Source: Bhargavaea beijingensis (GTDB lineage Bacteria; Bacillota; Bacilli; Bacillales_A; Planococcaceae). From it: a stretch of 39,781 nt of DNA. The notes below the pieces were generated by a model, which was not told where the DNA came from, made no database searches, and saw nothing but the letters and a program-made list of their open reading frames with translations. Made by a program: the position numbers and the translations under genes. Shown here one piece after another: positions 1 to 7,462 of this stretch. Each line of letters begins with the position of its first letter. Position 1 is the first letter of the stretch. Location: assembly GCF_900101985.1 (NCBI RefSeq), contig NZ_FNAR01000023.1, positions 1 through 39,781 on the forward strand, given 5' to 3'.

Positions 1-74
1 TATTCATCACCCATTTTGTAGTCTGTTCATTCGATTATATAAACAGGTACGGTTTGCCTCAATAAGCCATATGG

Positions 75-288
75 CGGATTGAAGCGGAGGGCCCGAGACA
101 CCTGCGGGAAAAGCGTTAGCCGAAGACCCCGCAGATGTTGCGCAACGCTTTGCGATGCGCACAGACGCCAGTCTACGTACTGGCGCCGGCTAAGGCAACG
201 CCCGCGGACTAGCCGACGCGTCACGAAGAACGGCGTCTGTGGCCAAAAGCGACAGCGTTGGCCAACAAGGGCCCGCAGCGGAAATCCG
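75..288. repeat. Structured intergenic repeat element
   Basis: This non-coding stretch begins with GATTGAAGCGGAGGGC and ends with CGCAGCGGAAATCC. It contains many inverted repeats: CTGCGGG (102-108) with CCCGCAG (126-132), GCCAGT (167-172) with ACTGGC (179-184), and ACAGACGCC (161-169) with GGCGTCTGT (232-240). From memory, its two ends and the segment AGCCGAAGACCCCGCAG resemble a GC-rich intergenic repeat scattered through many Bacillaceae and Planococcaceae genomes. The middle (about 133-275) looks different from the version I recall. There is no convincing gene from 1 to 394. Confidence 0.55.
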
Positions 289-312
289 GAGGATTTTATG
301 GAAAAGAAAAAA

Positions 313-352
313 ACTGCAGACAAAGGAGTAATATACTCACTTTGTCTACAGT
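313..352. repeat. Long imperfect hairpin
   Basis: Positions 313-325 and 340-352 are inverted repeats with one mismatch. Inside them GAGTA (326-330) pairs with TACTC (334-338), giving an approximately 18-bp stem with one bulged A and a 3-nt loop. It lies directly before the terminator-like hairpin at 356-380. It could be a tandem terminator or the end of the preceding repeat element. Confidence 0.5.
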
Positions 353-355
353 CTG

Positions 356-380
356 ACGCAGGCTCTCGCCTGCGTTTTTA
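356..380 (+). terminator. Terminator-like hairpin
   Basis: ACGCAGGC (356-363) and GCCTGCGT (368-375) form an 8-bp GC-rich stem with a 4-nt loop, followed on the plus strand by a run of T. No plus-strand gene precedes it. The minus-strand gene stops at 395, so the hairpin may also act for that gene, although the T-run favours the plus strand. Confidence 0.55.
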
Positions 381-394
381 ATTTTGCCTGCATT

Positions 395-1657
395 TTATTC
401 GTCGGCAGTGGCCGCTTGTTCCGCTTCTTCATGTTCCCGTTTGGTGATGAGCATGCGGGTGATACGGTTGCGGTCCATTTCCTCGATGACGACATCCAGG
501 TTGCCGTAGGTGAATGTTTCGCCCGGTTCAGGCACATGCCCGAGTTGCTGAAGGACAAAGCCGCCGACGGTCTCGTGCTCGTCCGGCATCTCGTCCCGGA
601 ACGACTCCATCACGTCATCCATCTCGAGCCGGCCTGAACACTCCAGCCGGGTATCGGTCATTTCATAGACCAGCACTTCGTCTTCCTGGTCGGTTTCGTC
701 CTCAATATCCTGGCCGATCATTTCTTCAATGATGTCTTCGTGTGTGACGATGCCGAGTGTGCCCCCGTATTCATCAAGGACGATTGCGATATGCTTCTTT
801 TTGGCGAGCATCATTTTGAACACCCGCTCGACACTGAGCGTCTCGACGACAAACAGCGGCTCCCGGTCCATATAGTCCTCAATGGTCGACTCCGGCGCCA
901 TCGACCATTCGATCAGCTGTTTGGAGTAAAACACACCGACAATGGTATCCATATTGTCCACGTACACGGGATAACGCGTATACCAGTGGTCAAGGATGGT
1001 GTCCCGGACTTCTTCATAGGAAGCACCAAGCGGCACGCCGACGATTTCCGTCCGGTGGGCCGACATCACGTCGGACACATCTTTCTCCGGAAAGTCCAGC
1101 ACCCCTTTGAGACGGATGGACTCTTCTTCTTCGAACGTCCCTTCCGTCGACGCAATATCAACCATCGAGCGAAGGTCATCTTTCGTCAGCGTCGCCTCAG
1201 TCACTGCCCCCCGCGAAATGATGCGGATGAAAATATTCGTGAACAGCGACAGCAGATAGGTCAGCGGAGATAGCACGGTGACCAGCAGCCGGATAATCGG
1301 AAAGACCATATACGAGACTTTTTCCGAAAAAGTCGCAGCGATCGTCTTCGGCAACACTTCGCCGAAGATGATCAGTGTGATCGTCAGGACGGTCGTAGCC
1401 AGCCCGACCTGCCAGCCCTTGTCGATTGCAATGGCGGTCAGGAGGGTCGGCAAGAGGATATTCACAATATTGTTCCCGATGAGGATTGATGTGATCATCC
1501 GATCGGGCTTGTTGATGAGTTTCAGCAATTTCTCGGATTTCTTGTCTCCCTGGTCAGCCCGGAGCTGTACCTTCATCCTGTTCGTGGCGGTAAGCGCCGT
1601 TTCACTGCCCGAGAAAAAGAAGGACAGGAAGAGCAGGATTCCCAAGACGATAAACAA
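395..1657 (-). CDS. CNNM/CBS/CorC-type membrane protein (hemolysin family)
   Basis: 420 aa. The order is a DUF21/CNNM transmembrane domain (residues about 1-185), a CBS pair (about 200-325) and a C-terminal CorC/HlyC domain (about 335-405). The first segment is very hydrophobic and is followed by GSETALTA, the usual CNNM opening. The length is typical of the Bacillus YhdP/YugS group, in which some members take part in Mg2+ or other cation efflux or homeostasis; the substrate here is not shown. The start is a TTG at 1657, chosen because AGGGGGA precedes it at good spacing and no in-frame ATG lies upstream. It is transcribed away from the dipeptidase gene at 1801. Confidence 0.88.
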   Translation of the reverse strand: MFIVLGILLFLSFFFSGSETALTATNRMKVQLRADQGDKKSEKLLKLINKPDRMITSILIGNNIVNILLPTLLTAIAIDKGWQVGLATTVLTITLIIFGEVLPKTIAATFSEKVSYMVFPIIRLLVTVLSPLTYLLSLFTNIFIRIISRGAVTEATLTKDDLRSMVDIASTEGTFEEEESIRLKGVLDFPEKDVSDVMSAHRTEIVGVPLGASYEEVRDTILDHWYTRYPVYVDNMDTIVGVFYSKQLIEWSMAPESTIEDYMDREPLFVVETLSVERVFKMMLAKKKHIAIVLDEYGGTLGIVTHEDIIEEMIGQDIEDETDQEDEVLVYEMTDTRLECSGRLEMDDVMESFRDEMPDEHETVGGFVLQQLGHVPEPGETFTYGNLDVVIEEMDRNRITRMLITKREHEEAEQAATADE

Positions 1658-1703
1658 AAGCCATTCCCCCTGAGTTTACACGGAATTCAATCGCTTATTG
1701 AAC

Positions 1704-1712
1704 ATCATACCA
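1704..1712 (-). promoter_or_regulatory. Extended -10 promoter of the CNNM gene
   Basis: On the minus strand, TGG followed by TATGAT (hexamer 1704-1709) makes an extended -10 element about 46 nt before the TTG start. No good -35 is visible. It lies between the divergent genes at 1657 and 1801. Confidence 0.45.
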
Positions 1713-1737
1713 TAAACCTTTCCCCCTATAGGTCCAT

Positions 1738-1768
1738 TTGAATCCGCTTTCTCTGTTTCTGGTATACT
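1738..1768 (+). promoter_or_regulatory. Promoter of the M20 dipeptidase
   Basis: TTGAAT (1738-1743) and TATACT (1763-1768) are 19 bp apart. TGG directly before the -10 makes it an extended -10 element, which can compensate for the long spacer. The gene starts about 33 nt downstream. Confidence 0.6.
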
Positions 1769-1800
1769 GGGCACGTAAACCATACCGGAAAGAGGGATCA

Positions 1801-3195
1801 ATGATGGACCATCTGAATGAATTGGACCGCTATTTTACAGAGCAACGCGATGTGCATCTGGCCGAGCTGAATGAATTCCTGAAAATCCCGAGCATCAGCT
1901 CGCTCTCCGAGCACAAAGCCGACATGAGAAACGCCGCAGAATGGCTTGCAGAATCGCTCAAGGCTGCGGGACTTGAAAACATCTCCATCGATGAAACGGA
2001 GGGCCATCCTGTCGTCTATGCGGACTGGCTGCATGCGGAAGGCCAGCCGACCCTCCTCATCTATGGCCACTACGATGTCCAGCCGGTCGACCCGCTGGAG
2101 CTGTGGGACAGCGCGCCGTTCGAGCCCGAAGTCCGCGGCAACAAGCTGTATGCGCGGGGAGCAAGCGATGACAAGGGCCAGGTGTTCATGCATGTGAAAG
2201 CTGTCGAAGCCCTGCTCAAGACGAACGGCAAACTCCCGGTGAATGTGAAATTCTGCATCGAAGGCGAGGAAGAGATCGGCAGCCCGAACCTTCCGGCCTA
2301 TGTGGAAGAAAATAAGGACAAGCTTGCCGCAGACGTGATTGTCATCTCCGACACGGGCATGCAGGGGCCGGGCCAGCCGGCGGTCTGTTACGGACTCCGG
2401 GGGCTTGCGGGTGTCCAGATTGATGTCAAGGGAGCCAAGGGCGACCTCCACTCAGGCCTGTACGGCGGCGGTGTCCAGAACGCCATCCATGCGCTCGTTG
2501 AACTGCTCGCCTCTTTCCGCGATAAGGAAGGCACGATTACAGTTGACGGTTTCTACGATGACGTACGCCCCGCGACGGAAGAAGAGCGGAATGAATACCG
2601 GAAGCTCAGCTTCGATGAGGAAGCATTGAAAAAAGAGCTCGGCATAAGCGAGCTCTTCGGTGAACCGGGCTATTCGCATCTTGAGCGCACATGGACCCGC
2701 CCGACATTGGAGATCAATGGCGTATTCGGCGGATTTTCCGGTGAAGGGATCAAGACGGTCCTTCCGGCCGAAGCGGGCGCGAAGATCACTTGCCGCCTCG
2801 TACCGGACCAGGACCCGGACGACATCGTCCGGAAACTGCGCAGCCATATCGAAAAAAACAAACCGGCCGGCGTCGCAGTGACCGTGACCGAATTCGACAA
2901 GGGCAAACCGTTCCTCACCCCGTACGACCACCCTGCCATCCAGGCCGCGGGCAAGTCGTATGAACGGGTGTACAAGGTTCCGACCGCTTATACACGCGGC
3001 GGCGGGTCGATTCCGATCGTGGCGGCGTTTGATGAGATCCTGGGCCTGCCGGTCGTCCTGATGGGCTTCGGGCTGTCCTCAGAAAACTTCCACGCGCCGA
3101 ACGAACACTTCCATCTCGAAAACTTCGACAAAGGGCTTCGCGTCATCGGCGACTATTACTTTGAAGTGTCGTCCGCGCTTTCCGGAGCCGAGTAA
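1801..3195 (+). CDS. M20 family dipeptidase
   Basis: 464 aa from ATG 1801; ATG 1804 is equally possible. AAGAGGG lies just upstream. It is a zinc metallopeptidase of the M20 (DapE/carnosinase-like) family that cleaves dipeptides in the cytoplasm. Visible family motifs are GHYDVQ (about residue 88, metal-binding His), ASDDKG (about 121, bridging Asp) and EGEEEIGS (about 153, catalytic and metal-binding Glu pair). The lid domain follows at about 190-340 with HSGLYGG at its entry, and GGGSIPIV and NEHFHLENF lie near the C terminus. The length is normal. The last 40 bp overlap the converging nitroreductase gene. Exact peptide specificity cannot be read from sequence. Confidence 0.9.
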   Translation: MMDHLNELDRYFTEQRDVHLAELNEFLKIPSISSLSEHKADMRNAAEWLAESLKAAGLENISIDETEGHPVVYADWLHAEGQPTLLIYGHYDVQPVDPLELWDSAPFEPEVRGNKLYARGASDDKGQVFMHVKAVEALLKTNGKLPVNVKFCIEGEEEIGSPNLPAYVEENKDKLAADVIVISDTGMQGPGQPAVCYGLRGLAGVQIDVKGAKGDLHSGLYGGGVQNAIHALVELLASFRDKEGTITVDGFYDDVRPATEEERNEYRKLSFDEEALKKELGISELFGEPGYSHLERTWTRPTLEINGVFGGFSGEGIKTVLPAEAGAKITCRLVPDQDPDDIVRKLRSHIEKNKPAGVAVTVTEFDKGKPFLTPYDHPAIQAAGKSYERVYKVPTAYTRGGGSIPIVAAFDEILGLPVVLMGFGLSSENFHAPNEHFHLENFDKGLRVIGDYYFEVSSALSGAE

Positions 3196-3758
3196 AACGT
3201 TACTTTCTCTTCAATCGGGGTGTGGTCCCATGGCTTCGGCATCGTATCCGAATGGCCGAAGTGCAGCATGCCGATCACGCGTTCCCCATCACCGGCGCCC
3301 AGCGCCTCGCGGAAATCGGGCTGATCCAGCCAGGCAGGTGTCTTGATGCATGTACCGATGCCCTTGTCCCACGCGAGGAGCTGGGCGTTTTGCAGGAACG
3401 CGGCAATCGCCATATGGTCTTCGATGCGCTGTTTCTGGCGCATATCTTCGCGGACGATCGCAAAGACAATGGCTCCCGCGCTCGTGAACTTGGAAGATTG
3501 GCGCTCCAGCGCTTCTTCCGTCAGGTCCCGCCAGTTCGGGATGGCGTACTCCCTGATCAGGCGCTGGACATCGGGAAGGTTGTCTCCTGCCCCGACGATA
3601 AACCTCCACGGTTCGCGTTTGCCGTGGTTCGGCGCAAACCTGGAATCGGCCAGCACCGCCATGACGTCATCCCGGGAAACCGGGGCACCGTTGAAATTCT
3701 TGATGGAACGGCGCTCGATCACTGCTTGCCGGACACTCATCTGCTGTTGGCTCATCAT
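3156..3758 (-). CDS. Nitroreductase family protein (YdjA-like)
   Basis: 200 aa; ATG 3758 and 3755 are adjacent, and AAGGAG is better spaced for 3755. It is an FMN-dependent NAD(P)H oxidoreductase fold, usually homodimeric and cytoplasmic. Evidence is ERRSIKNF near residue 15 (the FMN-binding RRS start), the APNHGKREPWRF segment (about 42-53) typical of the small YdjA-type group, and GIGTCIKTPAW in the C-terminal half. The physiological substrate of such proteins is usually unknown. The 3' end runs 40 bp into the dipeptidase gene on the other strand, so the two mRNAs are complementary at their ends. Confidence 0.88.
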   Translation of the reverse strand: MMSQQQMSVRQAVIERRSIKNFNGAPVSRDDVMAVLADSRFAPNHGKREPWRFIVGAGDNLPDVQRLIREYAIPNWRDLTEEALERQSSKFTSAGAIVFAIVREDMRQKQRIEDHMAIAAFLQNAQLLAWDKGIGTCIKTPAWLDQPDFREALGAGDGERVIGMLHFGHSDTMPKPWDHTPIEEKVTFYSAPESADDTSK

Positions 3759-3788
3759 GATTCTCCTTCGCTACCAGTAGTCACCCTG

Positions 3789-3797
3789 ATTATAGCA
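3789..3797 (-). promoter_or_regulatory. Extended -10 promoter of the nitroreductase gene
   Basis: The minus strand reads TGC followed by TATAAT (hexamer 3789-3794), a perfect extended -10 element about 31 nt before the start codon. The -35 region is poor. Confidence 0.6.
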
Positions 3798-3817
3798 GAC
3801 CCCGGGGAGGGATGCCG

Positions 3818-4405
3818 TTGGACACCTTAAGCCTTCATACCCTTGTCTACCTGGCTTTTTGCTGGGCGGTGGGTTCGATACTCTGGGCACGCGTTGTCGG
3901 CCGCCTGCTCGGCGCCGATCCGGCATCCGGGGGAAGCGGAAATCCCGGTGCGAGAAACGCCGGGAGACTATTTGGGGCTGGTGCATTTATATCGGTGTTC
4001 GCAGGGGATGCCATGAAAGGCGCCGCTGCCGTCCTGGCCGGCCTGTATCTCGGCCACCCGGAATGGCTGGTCGCTGCCGGCGGCTCGCTTGCGGTATTGG
4101 GCCATGTCTTTCCCCTGTCAGGAGGAAGAGGCGGAAAGGGCGTATCCGCCTGGATTGGTGCCGCTCTTGCCTTTTCTCCCCCTGCCTTCACCGGATTCGC
4201 AGTCGGGATAGCCGCCTCCCTCCTCCCGCTCCGATCGGTAACACTGGCCATGCCGGGAGGTTTCGCGGCCTGGACTGCCGCACTTTGGTTCTCCGGCATC
4301 CTCCCTTCTTCATGGCCGCTTTTAATGGCAGGCGGACTGGTGCTTATCCGTCATAGGCTGGACTTCAGCAAGGCCATCCGACGGGCTCAGACATTATTCA
4401 AATGA
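3818..4405 (+). CDS. PlsY-like glycerol-3-phosphate acyltransferase paralog
   Basis: 195 aa from TTG 3818. I prefer this start because GGAGG at 3806-3810 is 7 nt from the TTG but only 1 nt from the alternative ATG 3812. PlsY transfers the acyl group of acyl-phosphate to glycerol-3-phosphate, the first step of phospholipid synthesis, in the membrane. All three family motifs are recognisable: SGNPGARNAGR (about 39-49, with Arg where Thr is usual), GDAMKG (about 66-71) and GHVFPLSGGRGGKGVS (about 95-110). The rest is hydrophobic, with about five membrane segments. The divergence suggests a second copy rather than the housekeeping PlsY. The next gene, in the same direction, encodes a FakB-type protein, whose pathway produces acyl-phosphate. 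Confidence 0.78.
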   Translation: MDTLSLHTLVYLAFCWAVGSILWARVVGRLLGADPASGGSGNPGARNAGRLFGAGAFISVFAGDAMKGAAAVLAGLYLGHPEWLVAAGGSLAVLGHVFPLSGGRGGKGVSAWIGAALAFSPPAFTGFAVGIAASLLPLRSVTLAMPGGFAAWTAALWFSGILPSSWPLLMAGGLVLIRHRLDFSKAIRRAQTLFK

Positions 4406-4486
4406 TAACAAAATCTCCAGGACACCTTATATTATCCTAGTATAGTATCAGCCTTTTTTATTTCTCCGCCTTCTTTATTGCACAGT

Positions 4487-4496
4487 GTGGTATAGT
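4487..4496 (+). promoter_or_regulatory. Extended -10 promoter of the DegV gene
   Basis: TGG followed by TATAGT (hexamer 4491-4496) forms an extended -10 element about 37 nt upstream of ATG 4533. No good -35 is visible. Confidence 0.5.
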
Positions 4497-4532
4497 AATC
4501 AGAAAACGCCAGCACTTACAGGGGGATAAATA

Positions 4533-5384
4533 ATGAAGAAAAAGCCGATTGCCTATATCGTAGACAGCACCGCCCATATTTCAACTGAATTGGCGAACCA
4601 TCCGGATTTGTATGTCGTGCCACTCAATGTTCATTTTGGAGACCAGGCGTATGCGGACGGTGTCGGCATCCGTCCTGAAGAATTGTATGAAAAAATCCGC
4701 ACGTCCAGCGAGTTGCCGAAAACATCGCAGCCGTCCGCAGGCCGTTTTGCAGAACTGTTTGACCGTCTCAAGGAAGAGTACGAGCAGGGACTTGCGGTCA
4801 TGCTTACGTCGGAATTGAGCGGCACTTATGCCTCTGCCGTTTCCGGGGCAGAGCTGAGCGGATTCGACGTCCGCATCATCGACGGCAAATCGCTGTCCTA
4901 CGGCACGACCGGGCTGATCCGGTTTGCCATGGAACTGGAACAGCAAGGAAAAAGCCGTGACGAGATTGCCCGTGAGATCGGAACTCATGTCGGAAAAACC
5001 CGCTCCTACATCTATATCGGACAGCTGAACCAGTTGCATAAGGGCGGACGAATGGGAAGCGTCCAGTTCTACCTCGGCAGCATGCTGCAGATTAAGCCGA
5101 TCATCCAAATCACCCCCGAGGGCAAGCTTGACGTCATCGACAAAGTCCGCTCCGAGAAAAGGGCGTTCCGCTACCTTGTCGACAAAGCAAAAGCCGCCTA
5201 TGATCACGGACGCCGTACCATCCACCTCATGCATGCCAACAGCCCTAAGGAAGCGAACCGGTTAAAAGATCAGATGCTTGAAGCCATGCCCGGGCTTGAG
5301 GTGAAGATGGGTGACATCGGCTCCGTCCTTGCCGTCCATGCCGGCGAAGGCACGATGGCCGTCATCTGGTATGACTTTGATTAA
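4533..5384 (+). CDS. DegV family fatty-acid-binding protein (FakB-like)
   Basis: 283 aa; AGGGGGA lies before ATG 4533. DegV/FakB proteins bind a fatty acid and present it to the kinase FakA, giving acyl-phosphate for PlsY. Family features are IVDSTAHI at the N terminus (about 9-16), TSQPSAGRF (about 67), LTSELSGTYASA (about 91), the HKGGRMG loop (about 169) with GSMLQIKPI after it, and HAGEGTMAVIWY at the C terminus. The length is standard. No FakA gene is in the window. It follows a PlsY-like gene by 127 bp but has its own promoter signal, so co-transcription is uncertain. Fatty acid preference cannot be told. Confidence 0.9.
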   Translation: MKKKPIAYIVDSTAHISTELANHPDLYVVPLNVHFGDQAYADGVGIRPEELYEKIRTSSELPKTSQPSAGRFAELFDRLKEEYEQGLAVMLTSELSGTYASAVSGAELSGFDVRIIDGKSLSYGTTGLIRFAMELEQQGKSRDEIAREIGTHVGKTRSYIYIGQLNQLHKGGRMGSVQFYLGSMLQIKPIIQITPEGKLDVIDKVRSEKRAFRYLVDKAKAAYDHGRRTIHLMHANSPKEANRLKDQMLEAMPGLEVKMGDIGSVLAVHAGEGTMAVIWYDFD

Positions 5385-5403
5385 GAATTCTGCGAGAACA
5401 TGG

Positions 5404-5439
5404 AAACGGCCGTGGCGAATGTGCCCGGCCGTTTTTTTT
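5404..5439 (+). terminator. Terminator after the DegV gene
   Basis: AAACGGCC (5404-5411) pairs with GGCCGTTT starting at 5428, followed by a long T-run on the plus strand. It also faces the 3' end of the minus-strand amidase-domain gene at 5444. Confidence 0.8.
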
Positions 5440-5443
5440 GCAT

Positions 5444-5938
5444 TTAGTCAAATCGATCGCTGATTTTCCAGAAGACATACGTCGCGTCCGGGCTCCAGGC
5501 ATACGAATCCTTGTATGCCCAGTGACGGTCACGGACGTTGTACGTATGGGCATTCACATACGGAACGCCGTCCCTCTTCGATGTTACGATCGTAGTGTGA
5601 TTAAAGACGCCGTCCCCTTCAAAGTCGTAAGAGATGACATCCCCCGGCTCCAACTCTTCCGCAGACTGCACCCGTCTTGCCGTCAGCCCCCGCTGGGAGC
5701 CCGCCAGGTACCACCGGAGCGAATGGGACACGCTCCAGCTGAAACTCCAGCTGCCTCCCCCGATCCACCAGCCCCGCTCCCGATTCGGCGACCCCCACAT
5801 CGGCGCACCGCCTGCCCTCAGGCACTGCGAGATATAGTTCGTGCAGTCCACATCAAACTTCGGATACGCGGGATTGTAGTCGTCCCACCACCGGTTCGCA
5901 TAGGCAACGGCCGCTTCCCGGTCATAGACCGCCAACAT
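5444..5938 (-). CDS. Amidase-domain protein (Amidase_6, putative cysteine hydrolase)
   Basis: 164 aa from ATG 5938; a GTG at 5944 is an alternative. The purine-rich GGAAAGGGGG favours the ATG. The whole protein is one putative amidase domain of the papain-like (NlpC/CHAP-type) kind found in Bacillus envelope and spore proteins. Cys in DCTNYISQC (about residue 32) is the likely nucleophile and His in FNHTTIV (about 112) the likely general base. ELEPGDVISYDF and NAHTYNVRDRHW are also typical. No signal peptide is visible, so it is cytoplasmic (for example in the mother cell), or exported by another route. It is often annotated as an amidase, but the cleaved bond is not known. Confidence 0.78.
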   Translation of the reverse strand: MLAVYDREAAVAYANRWWDDYNPAYPKFDVDCTNYISQCLRAGGAPMWGSPNRERGWWIGGGSWSFSWSVSHSLRWYLAGSQRGLTARRVQSAEELEPGDVISYDFEGDGVFNHTTIVTSKRDGVPYVNAHTYNVRDRHWAYKDSYAWSPDATYVFWKISDRFD

Positions 5939-6242
5939 TCGCACCCCCTTTCCTGCAACGTATGCGGAGAGCGGAACGTGTTATGCGGCCGTTTGGGGGC
6001 CAATCCTATAGCGCGGGTCTGGATGAGTGCTTCCGAATTTCAGACGGGTGGTTCGAGGGCGCTGAAAAAGTGAAAAGGCTGAGTTCCGTTCCAAGAGTCG
6101 CCCTCGCTTCCCTCAGGTGTCCCGGGACGTTGACTTCCATCAGCCATTACGATGTTTTTTCAGTGGTTCCGATGGAATCAGTGATTCAACGCAAGTAACG
6201 CAGGGAGCCTTACCCGGGATTATGGCAAACTCCGACGATTAA
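5939..6242. other. Non-coding stretch with inverted repeat, unidentified
   Basis: About 300 bp between the amidase-domain gene and the tRNA terminator hold no convincing gene. CGAGGGCG (6054-6061) and CGCCCTCG (6099-6106) can form an 8-bp stem around a purine-rich 37-nt loop. TTTTTTCAGTGG near 6155 and the direct repeat TCAGTG are also present. It could be a decayed dispersed repeat. I do not recognise it. Confidence 0.35.
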
Positions 6243-6284
6243 AATGAAACCGCCGGAATCCAATGAAGGATTCCGGCGGTTTTG
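6243..6284 (-). terminator. Terminator of the tRNA-Ala gene
   Basis: Just downstream of the tRNA on the minus strand, ACCGCCGGAATCC and GGATTCCGGCGGT form a perfect 13-bp stem with a short loop, followed by TTCATTTT. The plus strand also ends in TTTT. Confidence 0.8.
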
Positions 6285-6289
6285 GATGA

Positions 6290-6362
6290 TGGAGCATAGG
6301 GGGCTCGAACCCCTGACCTCTGCGCTGCCAGCGCAACGCTCTCCCAATTGAGCTAATGCCCC
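6290..6362 (-). tRNA. tRNA-Ala, anticodon GGC
   Basis: The minus strand folds into a complete 73-nt cloverleaf. The acceptor stem is GGGGCAT/ATGCTCC, the D arm GCTC/GAGC, the anticodon stem TTGCG/CGCAG around loop CTGGCAG (anticodon GGC, alanine), and the T arm AGGGG/CCCCT around TTCGAGC. The discriminator base is A. The CCA end is not encoded: the genomic bases that follow are TCA. A strong promoter lies upstream and a terminator downstream, so it is a single-gene unit. Confidence 0.97.
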
Positions 6363-6382
6363 GTGTCTCTGGTACAATAAAG

Positions 6383-6411
6383 AGTATATCAGCAAAACGA
6401 AAGTTTGACAA
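6383..6411 (-). promoter_or_regulatory. Promoter of tRNA-Ala
   Basis: On the minus strand TTGTCA (6406-6411) and TATACT (6383-6388) are 17 bp apart, a near-consensus sigma-A promoter about 20 nt before the mature tRNA 5' end. Confidence 0.85.
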
Positions 6412-6433
6412 TAGTCGTTTTCGAGGTGATCGT

Positions 6434-7456
6434 ATGCAGCACAAAGAGCGCGAATTGACAGAACCCGTCCGGCTTTCCAATCCCGACGGGACGCTGAATC
6501 CGGAAGCAATCGGCTTCGCCCGGAACCCGATCATCACGGGCAATCTCGCAAAAAACTATATGCGCAAAAAGCGCTGGAATCACTGGTGCGTGTACGCTGA
6601 AGACGTGCTGTTTTCCGTGACGGTGTCCCACCTCGACTATGCCGCATCCTGTTTCGTTTATGTTTTCCACTATGAAACCCAGCGGTTTTTTGAGAAAACG
6701 GTCACCGTGCCGATGGGCCGAAATGTCCGGATGGGTGATGAAGTGCTCGGCAATGTGTCTTTCACCCACCCAGACATGAACATCCAAATGATTCACATCA
6801 AGGGCGAGACCCATCTGCTCGTCACAGTGCCCGACTTTGACGGTGAACTTCTCCATGCGGATCTGCATATCGGGCACCCTGAAGGCGAGGAGTCGCTAAA
6901 CGTGGTTGTACCATGGAACCGCCACCAATATCAGTTCACTGCCAAGCACCATCTCCTGCCGGCCGAAGGGTTCATCACGATTGATGACCGGCGTTCCCTA
7001 CTTGCCAGGGAGGAATCATTCGCCGTCCTCGATTTCGGCAGGGGCATCTGGCCCCGGAAGGCCGTCTGGAACTGGGCAATGGCTTCCCAGCGCTATGGGC
7101 GCCGGCGCATCGGGCTGAACTTCGGAGGACAGTGGACCGACGGGACCGGCATGACCGAAAACGCCGTGTTCGTCGACGGCAAGATGCATAAAATCAGCGA
7201 GGATGTACTATTTGATTATGATCCGGACGACTACATGAAAACGTGGAGAATCCGGACCAAATTCACAAACTCAGTTGATCTGACTTTCACTCCTTTTTTT
7301 GAGCGCATCACGGCTACGGATGCCAAACTCGTCAAATCGGATGTCCACCAGCTGTTCGGCTATTTCAGGGGGCGCATCCGCCTGGAGGAAGCCGGCGTCA
7401 ACCTTCATCTCGTAAAACTTATCGGGTGCAGCGAGGAGCACCGTGCTACTTGGTGA
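6434..7456 (+). CDS. DUF2804 family protein
   Basis: 340 aa from ATG 6434, with GAGGTG before it. The protein matches the DUF2804 pattern: an N-terminal ITGNLAKNYMRKKRWNHW segment (about 35-52), a central DFGRGIWPRKAVWNWA block (about 199-214) and GLNFGGQWTDGTGMTENA (about 227-244), ending with a GYFRG segment. No signal peptide or membrane segment is visible, and the Trp- and Tyr-rich beta pattern suggests a soluble beta-sandwich protein. The biochemical role of the family is unknown to me. The gene starts within about 70 bp of the divergent tRNA, so their promoters overlap. It ends at a terminator shared with the converging phosphodiesterase gene. Confidence 0.8.
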   Translation: MQHKERELTEPVRLSNPDGTLNPEAIGFARNPIITGNLAKNYMRKKRWNHWCVYAEDVLFSVTVSHLDYAASCFVYVFHYETQRFFEKTVTVPMGRNVRMGDEVLGNVSFTHPDMNIQMIHIKGETHLLVTVPDFDGELLHADLHIGHPEGEESLNVVVPWNRHQYQFTAKHHLLPAEGFITIDDRRSLLAREESFAVLDFGRGIWPRKAVWNWAMASQRYGRRRIGLNFGGQWTDGTGMTENAVFVDGKMHKISEDVLFDYDPDDYMKTWRIRTKFTNSVDLTFTPFFERITATDAKLVKSDVHQLFGYFRGRIRLEEAGVNLHLVKLIGCSEEHRATW

Positions 7457-7462
7457 TCAAAA

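Noticed and set aside
298-381. A 27-codon open frame with GGAGG before its ATG
   Set aside because: The supposed ribosome site belongs to the end of the repeat element, the frame runs through both hairpins, and the peptide has no recognisable features.
5962-6198. A 78-codon plus-strand open frame between the amidase-domain gene and the tRNA
   Set aside because: It has no ribosome site, an odd composition and includes the inverted repeat. It looks like chance in GC-rich DNA.
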